Of a stretch of DNA of 64,000 bases, positions 37,306 to 49,400 are shown piece by piece (within the stretch, counting starts at the first letter, position 1; every line of letters starts with the position of its first letter). Below the pieces are notes generated by a model. That model was not told where the DNA came from. It searched no databases and saw only the letters and a list, made by a program, of their open reading frames with translations. This DNA comes from Antedon mediterranea. Lineage: Eukaryota > Echinodermata > Crinoidea > Comatulida > Antedonidae. A program made the position numbers and the translations under genes. The DNA lies in assembly GCF_964355755.1 (NCBI RefSeq), contig NC_092671.1, positions 25,108,070-25,172,069 on the forward strand. The letters run 5' to 3'.

Positions 37306-37393
37306 GCTTGCCGGAATGGCTGCCCATGGAATTATCATTTTTCGAGCGTCAGTTCCATATCTTGCGCCACTACGTGGCGCTATACGATCTTTG
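37306..37393 (+). promoter_or_regulatory. Mirror-image upstream element, TAF5 side
   Basis: Plus-strand counterpart of 35284-35393 with the blocks GCTTGCCGGAATGGCTGCCC, TATCTTGCGCCAC and GTGGCGCTATA. It ends about 48 bp before the TAF5 ATG, so it must overlap the TAF5 core promoter or 5' UTR. Confidence 0.6.
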
Positions 37394-37440
37394 GTAGAGA
37401 GTAGAGTTTTTTCCAGGTAAAAAATTACATAAAATTTAAA

Positions 37441-40400
37441 ATGGAAGCACCCGAGGATACAAAGGAAAATATTCTGAAAAATGGAGACGAAACGGAACAG
37501 CAAAAGCAAATGGACAAAAACACACTTGCTGCAGTATTGCAGTTTTTACAGAAAAATAACTTGAAGGTAAGTATCCCCTTAATAATAGATAGACTGTGAT
37601 GTGAGTGTGAGCTAGCCAGGAGGCCTAGCTTAGCTATCCTCTAGCTAGGCCTATTACTTAGGCTAGCTAGTAGGCCGGACCCGCTAGGCCTAGAGGCTCT
37701 CGGCGTACTAGCTAGGCTAGTAGGCCTACTACTACTAACCACCACTACTACTAGGCCTAGCTAGGCGGGGAACAGACGATCGGGACCACACAGACGATCG
37801 GGCACAAAGCGTGACTCCGTGAGACGATCGGGCCAAACAAGGTTTTAAGACGAATATCAGACGATCGGGACCACGGGCACGGATGATCGGCCCACTTCAA
37901 GACGGGCCCAGATGATCGGCCCCAACAAACAAGACGATCGGGCCCAAAACATTCTCGGAAAATTTTAAAAAATAAATACGCGAATACAAACAACACATAA
38001 TAACAATCAAAATCAATCACATCACATTTATTCATAAATCGAGAGTACTATTGGTAAGAAATTCTTAAAACCAGTAGTTAAGAAAAAATCTAATTAACCT
38101 TTTTAATTAAAATCTTAATTTACGCAAGAAAAGCATGTTTGACACTAGGCCTAGCACTAGGAATGAAAAATGATGAAATGTGGCACATTATTTTATATAA
38201 CACAAAAGACTATCGGGCCCAACGCTAAGACGATCGGGACCAACTGGTAAGACTATTGTGCCCAACGTGGTTCTGAAAACACTGAACGATCGGGCCCAAC
38301 TGGTCCCGATCGTCCAGGGTCCTGATCATCCGTGGTCCCGATCGTCTGTTCCCCTTTAAGACGGTCGGGACCACAAAGATGATCGGGCCCAGTCCAGACG
38401 ATCGGGCACGTTTTATTTTGGTCGCAATTAAACCAACTTTGACATTTTTTATGGCCACTGCCACTCTATAGCTATGCATTTTGTTTTGTCGGTTGTGTTT
38501 TTTAATGACAAAAAACAAGAAGATCGACGTTTCGGAACCATCATGGAACCATTTTCAAGATCAAGTGATTGAATTATACAAAAATAACAAACACCAAAGG
38601 GTGACAGGAAATACTAATTAACTGGTTAATTAACAACAAAGAAGGCCTCCAATTCTAAGAACTTAAAGCCCCCTTCCCTACGTTTTTTAGATCTAATTTA
38701 AGATCACAAACTATATTTAATGTAAAAATAATACTATGGTCCTATTGCGATAACTTTTTTCGTCTTTAAGTCGATTCTAATAATTATAGCGGCCCGCTAT
38801 AAATCCCAAAATGCATTGCGCGCGGATTGATATTTTTGTTTTTCACCTGTAATTCGCCCACTTTTCGATCGATCGTGAGGCCAAAACAAATGGAAGACTC
38901 CTAACTTTTCAGTGAAAATACCGGGTTTTCCCCAATTTGTATCAACGGAGTCTGGCAAAAATAGAAAGACAATTAATGCAGCAACTATACAACGTCAGGC
39001 TAGGTATATAGCTAGCGTATGATGTTCGTACGTTACCGATGTTTACCAGCTAGGCCTACAAAACTAAGCCTACAAAACTAAGCCTAGCTAGGCTAGGCCT
39101 AAGACCGTCCACGAGAGGTCGATCGCCGCGAGCTACTTAGGTAGTGCATTGTTTCTCACTTTTTATCATAATTTACCATAAAACGTACATTTAAGACAAG
39201 GAATTACATGGTTTAATTTTTTAAAGTGATATATATGTATTATTTTCCAAAAAACGTCCAAAATTGCAGGGAAGGGGTCTTTAAGTTATTAAGAACCAGT
39301 CATGGAACCATTTTCAAGATCAAGTGATTGAATTATACAAAAATAACAAACACCAAAGGGTGACAGGAAATACTAATTAATTGGTTAATTAACAACAAAG
39401 AAGGCCTACAATTCTAAGAACTTAAGTTATAAAGCTCCTCCTTCTTAATTAATAAACAATTTAGCTTTGACTGAATCACTTTGTTTATTAAGTGTAGGTT
39501 TCAGTTCTTTGATCCAGAGCATTTCCTTAATTAAACAATCAAATTTGGATTTGCACAATATCCTGAAATGATTAAAATAAAAGTTTCAATAGGACTTATA
39601 TTACAGTATGTTGCTTCTCCTATGGTGCCTTACTGTGTTCATCAATACGTTGATAAAGGTGCCGACAAGAGTATAGCCGACATAGTTTGCATTGCACAAA
39701 CCACATTGAAATTTATATACAAACGCATTGCTGATTTACAATCATAGGTTTTCTTTCCTTAGATTTAAGAATTTTACCTAACTTTCTACTAGTAAAAACT
39801 GGCATAATAGAGAGGTTTCGCAATCTTACGAATACGATAACGAAAACGGATACGTCACGTACACTTATTCGTTTTCGTAAGCCAGTAAAAATCTGTTTCG
39901 CATGGCAACGAAATATTGAGGGCGCCGTCCAAAATATGACTGCGGTAAATGTGAGCGAAGCGCAGATACGTGTTGCTTGGTGCTTGGCTGCCTAGGCCTA
40001 GTGTAACATCAAAGCGAGTGAGGACTTTAAAAACTGCTATTTTATCAAAATTGACCTGGCATTTTAGTCAATTACTTTAGTAAATTACTTTCAATAAATC
40101 TATAATTATATTATAATCATGAATCATTTCCTGATTCAAATGCAAAATAGATCAAAAACTATACTTGTTTTGTAGTTACGAATATGACTGGTGATATTCG
40201 TCAACACGAATACGCTTTACGAATATGAAATGGGGATCAGCTCAAAAGTTTCACAAATTGACTGTGACGTATCCGTTTTCGTTATCGTATTCGTAAAGTT
40301 GCGAAACCTCTCTAATATTATTGTTTAACTTGCAACTAAGTTGTTTCGTCACAGTTGTAGAGCAGGTTTGATCCTTAAAAGGAAGAACAATTCTAATTAT

Positions 40401-43400
40401 AGGCTGTTCAGCACTATCTTGACTAGTAGTAACATGGTTATCATTGTTATGAAGATTAACAATAGATTCTTTAAAATCTTTAATTATCCTATTAGTTAGT
40501 TCAACAGGATACCTTAATTTGTTAAACATCTTAGAAATTTCTTGAACTTCTTCAAGAAAGATGTCATTAGTAGATGACAACTTGTATGCCCGATTAAGCA
40601 TAGTATGTACAAGATTTTTCGACATGGCTATCAGTATCATAATGCAGAAGAAGTTTACACTTTAGTTTCTAATAAACTATCAGATGTTTTGGAAATTACC
40701 ATTCCTAAGAAATTTATGTACCCTCCGCTGGTCGATAGTATAGGCCTTACTGATAATGTTTCCTTATGTGTTTTGGGGAGACCGTAAGGAGTTGATCATA
40801 TTGTTAAACTGATGCTTCCTTTGTGAAGCATCAGTTAACAACAAATTTAGACCCGTAAGTAAAACACAGCCTAAATCAAGAGGAAGACCAATCAAACATT
40901 ACCATCCGCTGATAGTAAAAGAAAAACAAGTACTGTATCACATAACTTTTTGAATAATAAAAATTGGAAAAATGTTTTTTACTGCTTAAAATCCATCGAA
41001 AAAAACACCACAGTGTATAAGGCGTTTGGTAAGAAATTTGGTCACTTAAGCTTGGTTCCTTGCAACACAAGAAGCCCATTGATTGGCCCAATGTAAGTCA
41101 ATTTGACCAATCACAATGTAGTGGATCATCCGATTCCAAACTGTTGCTTGTGACTGGTCAACTCACTTGCATTGCATCTATGTCATTGACCTACATCCAA
41201 ACTTTATCCTATTTGTTTGAACAATTTAATTACACCACAAGCTGTCACGCTTGTTGGGATCATCATTCACACAATCAGCAATTAGTTGCCATCTATACCT
41301 CATTCACGGCTCTATAAATACTGTAATAAAATACATGGCTCCAAATCTATATTAATTACTGATATTACATTCTATTTTATTAGTGAACTGTACTGTTTAA
41401 AAATCGATTTGACATTATTACTTTATAATTTCAGGAAACTGCAGCCTTACTAAAAAAAGAAGCTGATGTTAAAGAAAAAGATATACAGAATAATGAAGCA
41501 AGTAATAACCAAGATGTATCGTCCGTTCTCTCAGCATACAATAAGTAAATACAGTAGCAACAATTTTTTTTTTTTCATAAATATGCACACTATCCAATTG
41601 AAAACAATACATACTACTTTAAAGGATATAAATGTAAAGAAGCGAAGGTTACAGGGCACCAAGAGAAATCTACAGAAGATGGAATTTTCAGTCTTCTGTT
41701 CTCAAATAGAGATGTTAAAGCCCCATTCCCTACGTTTTTTAGATCTAATTTAAGATCACAAACTATATTTAATGTAAAAATAATACTATATGGTCCTATT
41801 GCGATAACTTTTTTCGTCTTTAAACGGTTAAAAATGTGAAAAATAAATCGATTTTAATAATTATAGCGGCCCGCTATAAATCCCAAAATGCATTGCGCGC
41901 GGATTGATATTGTTGTTTTTCACCTGTAATTCGCCCACTTTTCGATCGATCGTGAAGCCAAAACAAATGGAAGACTCCTAACTTTTCAGCGAAAATACTG
42001 GGTTTTCCCCAATTTGTATCAACGGAGTCTGGCAAAAATAGAAAGACAATTAATGCAGCAACTATACAACGTCAGACTAGGTATATAGCTAGCGTACGAT
42101 GTTCGTACGTTACCGATGTTTACCAGCTAGGCCTACAAAACTAAGCCTAGCTAGGCTAGGCCTGAGACCGTCCACGAGAGGTCGATCGCCGCGAGCTACT
42201 TAGGTAGTGCATTGTTTCTCACTTTTTATCATAATTTACCATAAAACGTACATTTAAGACAAGGAATGACATGGTTTAATGTTTTTAAAGTGATATATAT
42301 GTATTATTTTCCAAAAAACGTCCAAAATTGCAGGGAAGGGGTCTTTAAAAATATCGTCGGTGCAACTCCACTAAAAGACTATATACATGTTCACTACCTG
42401 AAGTACATAGCCCATATCTGCCGAGAACCAAATAACTCATTAACAAAACAAATGCTATTTGCACAAGCCCGAAAACCATACTATCGTGACCCCTGGATTA
42501 AATTAAGCAATCTCCTTCAATGCGATCCTAGTCAAGCTAAGAAGCTAACCCAGTCAAGGAAGCCATTCAACAGTCGGACCCAGCATATATTTGGATGCTA
42601 GAGAAGACTGCCTCTTGGATGCGACTGGCATCAGTGGGAGAAACGAAACTGTACTGTACTGTTACAGTACATTATTTATATTATTACTATTTACAGTATT
42701 TGTTATCTTTCAGTGAGAGTGATCCCACCTTTTATCATGAGCATTATAATAATTTGATGCAGTTTATCGAAGACTCACTAGATGTTCAGAAGGTAACAAT
42801 GGTCACCATATCTAATGATCTATCTTAACTTTTGAATAAGGTTCCTCATTGATATTATGTTGCAGTTGCAATATCATCAGTAAAACACTGTACAGTATAC
42901 AAATATTGCCTGTTTACAGGTGTGACATAAAATTTGTGAGTAATATAGTCCTTTTTAACACTTTGACTGCCAGAGGTTTTTCCAGTTAGAAACTGCCACC
43001 GCCAGCGTTTTTAGCCCAATTCGATGTATTTATCAAAGCTGATTGAAACTATGTATGTGATCTGATTTATATGTAATTTAGACTAAAATAATCATAAAGA
43101 TTTTAGCTTTACAATGGTACCAAGAACGATTTTCAAATCGCAATATGTAAATCCTAATAGTAAAATAAAAGTAACCCACTGTTTTTTGTTTCGCACAAGA
43201 AAGTAGAGATTCGCGATTTTGTGCAAGACACAATATGAAATATCGCCCGATGAGATCAACAAACAAGGAAAAAGTTACTTACACGGCACCAATAGGCCTA
43301 TAAAAACAAGTTATCACTATCGAAAAATGTATTACATTTTATAAATCATAAATCTTACATCAATCGCCAAAATCCACATAGTAAAGACACCAGGCCTAGT

Positions 43401-46400
43401 TAACAGGCCTAAAGTTGGTCCGGAACCGTTTTACGACTAGGCCTAGGCTAGCCTAGTACTACTAGCCTAGCTAGTAAACTGATCCATACCATTTCTAAAC
43501 AAGTTTGTTGCTTGAAACTCTGTCACTTACAGTGAAACACCAAAACAATTAGGGTATACATACAATAATAAAATTAAAGACTTCATATTGAAAATGACTC
43601 CATGATTTTTTATTTAGATAATAAACATCGCTCTATGCGCTACTGTGATGCGCGGTGTATGTTATTCAAATGGTAAAATATTGACTGTCCAGACCGAATA
43701 TAGTGTCCATATTTATAGTATATACCAATAATTACCGGATTTCGTAAAAAAAATGCGAAACACAAAGATCTTTGTGTTTGGCAGTCACATGTAAAGTGTT
43801 AACAGAGAATTAATAATAATCAATTGTTGTATTACACTGATAAAAAAAGGCAATATGGAGGCAATACATAGTGAAAATGTTTCTGTAAACCATAGTAGAG
43901 TTAAGGCCAACTCAGAAAGCGTCGTACGACGAGCCCCACAGGCTTGGGCTTCACTCGCAGGTGCTGTCTAAGTTGAATCCGGAGATATTCTGAATAGCGT
44001 CAGGCATGGTTTTTAGGTCATCGTGAGAACATTTAACCTTTTTTCCCGACAAGATGACTTGTCGTGTCTCGTCATATGACACTGTCTGAGTTAGCCGTTA
44101 CCAATAGTGGTTTGCTCTCCTTGTACAGTAACGCAGCATGGAAAAATGAGCTTAGAAATGCAAGTATTTTTTGGCCTTAAAATATTCAATGATTACTGAT
44201 ACTGTTACTGTAAATAAGCATTACTAAAATAGTTCACCATACTTGTTTTCTTTAGAGCGAGTTGTCTCAGATGCTGTATCCCGTGTTTGTTCACATGTAT
44301 CTAGAATTAGTCTACAATGATCATGAAAACCAAGGTAGGTTAAATATCATGTCTTCCTGTAGTGTATTCTATTTTAATCAATTTAGTAATCATAAGAATA
44401 TGTCAGTTAGTAATATTACGGTACATGCTGGTCATGCATGTTCTGCTTTTACTGTAGATAGAGGCTTGTCTATATTATTATTAGACACCAAACAGAATAT
44501 TTCTACTACAGTACTGTTCATACTGCTTGAACAATGTAACTAAACATCTTCCACTGACAGGTTGGAATGCTGTATCTTTAGTCCACTGACTGATCACTAC
44601 CAGACTAATATTTTTAATCCTTTGATTATTTTTAATCCTTTGATTATTTTCAATCCTTTGATTATTTTCAATCCTTTGATTATTTTCAATCCTTCGATAA
44701 TTTTCAATCCTTCGATAATTTTCAATCCTTCGATAATTTTCAATCCTTTGATAATTTTTAATCCTTTAATTATTTTCAATCCTTTGATTATTTTTAATCC
44801 TTTGATTATTTTTAATCCTTCGATAATTTTCAATTCTTTGATAATTTTTTAACTAAATTTAAAAGCTACCAAAATTCTGTAACTCAAAATGCTACTGTAC
44901 CTTAACAATCAACCCAAACATTACTTTATTTATTAAACTAAAAATAAACTAAAAATTATTTATTAAATTTGTAAATGTAATGTATGTACATGCTGTGTAG
45001 CATCTGTTCATATTCTACACAGCATATTGACCTCCCATAATTCTAATTCTGACCTATTTAAAGTTTACGGTTCTCACTCTCTATAGGTAAAATCATTTAT
45101 TGCAGGGGACGATTGTACACTGTATAGTACGTGGGAGGTTTTATTATCCAATGAGGTGCATTCTAATATAGACATTCGGTTTGTGTCTTTACAGTAGAAG
45201 GGCCCTTTGTCATCAAACTATGTAATGCTACTACTGTATAGATCTGCTCTCAGCACTTGCGCTTTACAATTTCTAGTATTTCTGTTATTTATTTGTATTG
45301 TGTATATAACAGCAACCTAAACATATCATTCATATTAAATTGTTTCTTTACTATTTTTCATAATACGTAATATCTAAGACTGATAATATTAATTATAAAA
45401 ACAGTTTTAAATGCAAATGTTTTTGTTATAACAAGAACGTTTGCATTCAAAATATATTTTTGGAAGGAGATGAATTTCTTCTTAACATTTTCTGAACAGC
45501 TAAACATTTCTTTGATGAGTACAGTAAGGAACAAGAGGATTACCATCAAGAAGATCTAACAAAACTGTCAGTTGTTACCAAGAAAGATCACATGACTAAG
45601 AATGAACTAATGGTATGCTTTAGGTAAGTAAAACTAACAAGGAAAACATTCAAGATTTTCATTATGACCATTATTTCCACTGCTGGTACTTCACTTCATA
45701 CAAAAAGGGGGTTCGTTTGACTGTCTTTAATGAAATATAACCTGTCCAAAACAATATTTAATCCTGCACAACGTTTTAAATTAATTACAAAACGTCATAT
45801 TCCATGTTACTAGGCTGTTACGGCTGATGCCGAATGTACTGTACAATTACGTCGAAATTTTGGTGTAAAATATTACAGTTATTACAACAATTACCACATT
45901 TTGCGAATATTTATTTGAACTAAAATTACCTGTCTAGCAATTTTGAAAGCCAAAGAAATGCACAATTGAAATATCATTGCCTTGAATTATGCTATTCTAA
46001 CTTAGCATTATTTTGGGGAATCTGTTAAGGCTGTACATACTAGGATGATAACGATCGATTAGGTATGGACACATTCTTTTATTAGTTTATTATTAATATA
46101 GGTAAGATGTCTTAACAAATGTTTATCTCTCTAAAATCTTTCTTTTTCTTTGTTTAGAACAAGTAAATATGTGATTCGTTTATCCCGTGACTCTTACCAA
46201 TCATTGAGAAGGTACCTTAAAGACAAACAGAATAGTACAGTGCTAACGATACTAGAAGACCACTTGTATGTTGATGGTAGGGATCTGGCTTGCTAGAAAA
46301 ATTATCATTATCATAATCACAGTATCATGTGCTATGAATGCTCACTGGCTAAACCTAGGGGCCCAGGGCTTATAAAAGCATGAACAGCCCCAAATGCAAA

Positions 46401-49400
46401 CTACCCAGCATTAAACCAGTGATTAGGCCCCCTGTGTTTTGCCACTGCTTTACTATAATACAAAAGTTGGCACACATACAATGTCTCTCAATTCCACATA
46501 ATCTTTTGATCATAATCACTTGATTATCTGTCATTCTCATGCTCTAATGCCTTCCAATTGCAGAGGGTTCTTATGACCCCTTCGCGTTTGTAAGGGTGCC
46601 CATTTGAAGTAGGCATATTCAGTGTATGCCAAACCTGTGCACTTTATACTTTTATACAGTGTTCTATCGAGAGAAACTTTCTTTCAGATCATTAGATTGG
46701 AATGGTCAATGGATCTGTCACTTTACTTGCTTTGGAGTGTGCCCATTTTAACACCACCTTTTACATATTGGTGTTCAATGGATGTTCAAATGTGTTCACA
46801 AGACAGTTCAAATGTGTTCACATGACAGTTCAAATATGTTCACATGACAGTTTAAATGTGTTCACATGACAGTTCAAATGTGTTCACATGACAGTTCAAA
46901 TGTGTTCACAAGAAAGTTCAAATGTGTTCACATGACAGTTCAAATGTGTTCACATGACAGTTTAAATGTGTTCACATGACAGTTCAAATGTGTTCACAAG
47001 AAAGTTCAAATGTGTTCACATGACAGTTCAAATGTGTTCACATGACAGTTTAAATGTGTTCACATGACAGTTCAAATGTGTTCACATGACAGTTCAAATG
47101 TGTGTGTGTGTTCAAATGTTTATATGTTTTATTAAGTGTTTGATGGGATGCCAAGAAACAAAGAACAGATAAGTGCAAAGGCTGGTGGAATGGTAGGAGA
47201 AGCAAGGCGTGATGGTAAGCAATCATTTTTGTTCATGAATTATTGCATATTTTACATAGATTACTCTTTGATTATTTATCAAAATATCATGAGTAAATCT
47301 ACTGTTTTTTGTATATATTTTTCATACTTCCATAGATAATTTGAAGGCATTTACATTTTTTGTCTTTTCTTTTTATTTCTAATATTTTTTTTGTGACTGA
47401 GTATAAATAAAACAAATATACCGAAATTCATTCAATTAAAGTTAGCCTACATATTACACATAAATTGTACAATCAAACATCGAAACATAAAATTGGTAGA
47501 TGAAAGTATGCCTAACCAAAATATCATTGCATTTACCATACCTTGCAATTTGTGTTTATCAATAATTTTATTTTTATTAATAGCAAATAAATCTAAGGTG
47601 TATTTTGGGTTGTTGAAAGAACCAGACATAAACCTACAACTCGACGATGAAGAAGAAAGTGGTGAAGGTGATGACAAACCAAAGGTACACCTAATTAGAT
47701 TCCTGTCATTTGAATCAGATTGAATAAAAAGTAGGCCTAGGCCTACATTTTATTCACAATGAATGACATTTATTGTTTGTTTTTTGTAAATATAGTATAC
47801 AGTATGGTTTTTGTATAAATAGTATATTGATTTGGATTTATAAACACACCATTGTAGTGTTAATTATGTCAACAAATGACCAAACCAGCCTAGGCCTAGC
47901 ATTATACTAATAGGCCTAGCTAGGCTAGTAAGGCACATTTTGTTTAAATTAGCCTGTAGAGATGTTACCATTAATTAATAAAAAATCATACATGGTATAA
48001 AACTAATTGAAATGTTTCTTTTAGTCTAAATTTGTACATACTGTACAGTATATCTCTCCAAAAATGTACCCGTATCACACTTGTATCATTGCGGTGGAAG
48101 TACAAAATGTACCCGTATCACACTTGTATCATTGCGGTGGAAGTACAAAATGTACCCGTATCACGCTTGTATCATTGCGGTGGTGGTAGTACAAAATGTA
48201 CCCGTATCACACTTGTATCATTGCGGTGGAAGTACAAAATGTACCCGTATCACACTTGTATCATTGCGGTGGAAGTACAAAATGTACCCGTATCACACTT
48301 GTATCATTGCGGTGGAAGTACAAAATGTACCCGTATCACACTTGTATCATTGCGGTGGAAGTACAAAATGTACCCGTATCACACTTGTATCATTGCGGTG
48401 GAAGTACAAAATGTACCCGTATCACACTTGTATCATTGCGGTGGAAGTACAAAATGTACCCGTATCACACTTGTATCATTGCGGTGGAAGTACAAAATGT
48501 ACCCGTATCACACTTGTATCATTGCGGTGGAAGTACAAAATGTACCCGTATCACACTTGTATCATTGCGGTGGAAGTACAAAATGTACCCGTATCACACT
48601 TGTATCATTGCGGTGGAAGTACAAAATGTACCCGTATCACACTTGTATCATTGCGGTGGAAGTACAAAATGTACCCGTATCACACTTGTATCATTGCGGT
48701 GGAAGTACAAAATGTACCCGTATCACACTTGTATCATTGCGGTGGAAGTACAAAATGTACCCGTATCACACTTGTATCATTGCGGTGGAAGTACAAAATG
48801 TACCCGTATCACACTTGTATCATTGCGGTGGAAGTACAAAATGTACCCGTATCACACTTGTATCATTGCGGTGGAAGTACAAAATGTACCCGTATCACGC
48901 TTGTATCATTGCGGTGGTGGTAGTACAAAATGTACCCGTATCACACTTGTATCATTGCGGTGGTAGTACAAAATGTACCCGTATCACGCTTGTATCATTG
49001 CGGTGGTGGTAGTACAAAATGTACCCGTATCACACTTGTATCATTGCGGTGGTAGTACAAAATGTACCCGTATCACACTTGTATCATTGCGGTGGAAGTA
49101 CAAAATAAGCAGCTCTATTAGATTTCTAAAGAAATATTTTTCGTATGTCAAAAGATTTTTTTCTTTCGTACACTATATAGTGCGTACTATTGCACGCCAT
49201 GTGACCCACAATCATCCAATGAAATTACAGGAATTTCTTTAGGTGTTATATAAAAGTTATAATAATATAAATTATAACATTCACTTTTTTATTTGGCAAA
49301 ATTAATACTTTTTTTCTTTGTACAATAGCATGTACACAATTTTTACTAGGGCTTCAATTATCAAATTTATTTTCATTGTGTATTAATACTATCTATATCC

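Noticed and set aside
40605-40787. 60-codon plus-strand frame next to the Penelope relic
   Set aside because: Antisense to the edge of the relic and without a recognisable domain.
44562-44852. Open frames of IIFNPL-type and KIIKGL-type repeats on both strands
   Set aside because: Artefact of the 18-bp minisatellite, whose length is a multiple of three.
48032-49242. Open frames of 256-326 codons with a repeated CTRITLVSLRWKYKMYPYH pattern
   Set aside because: Product of the stop-free 43-bp minisatellite within a TAF5 intron; no flanking splice or start context.
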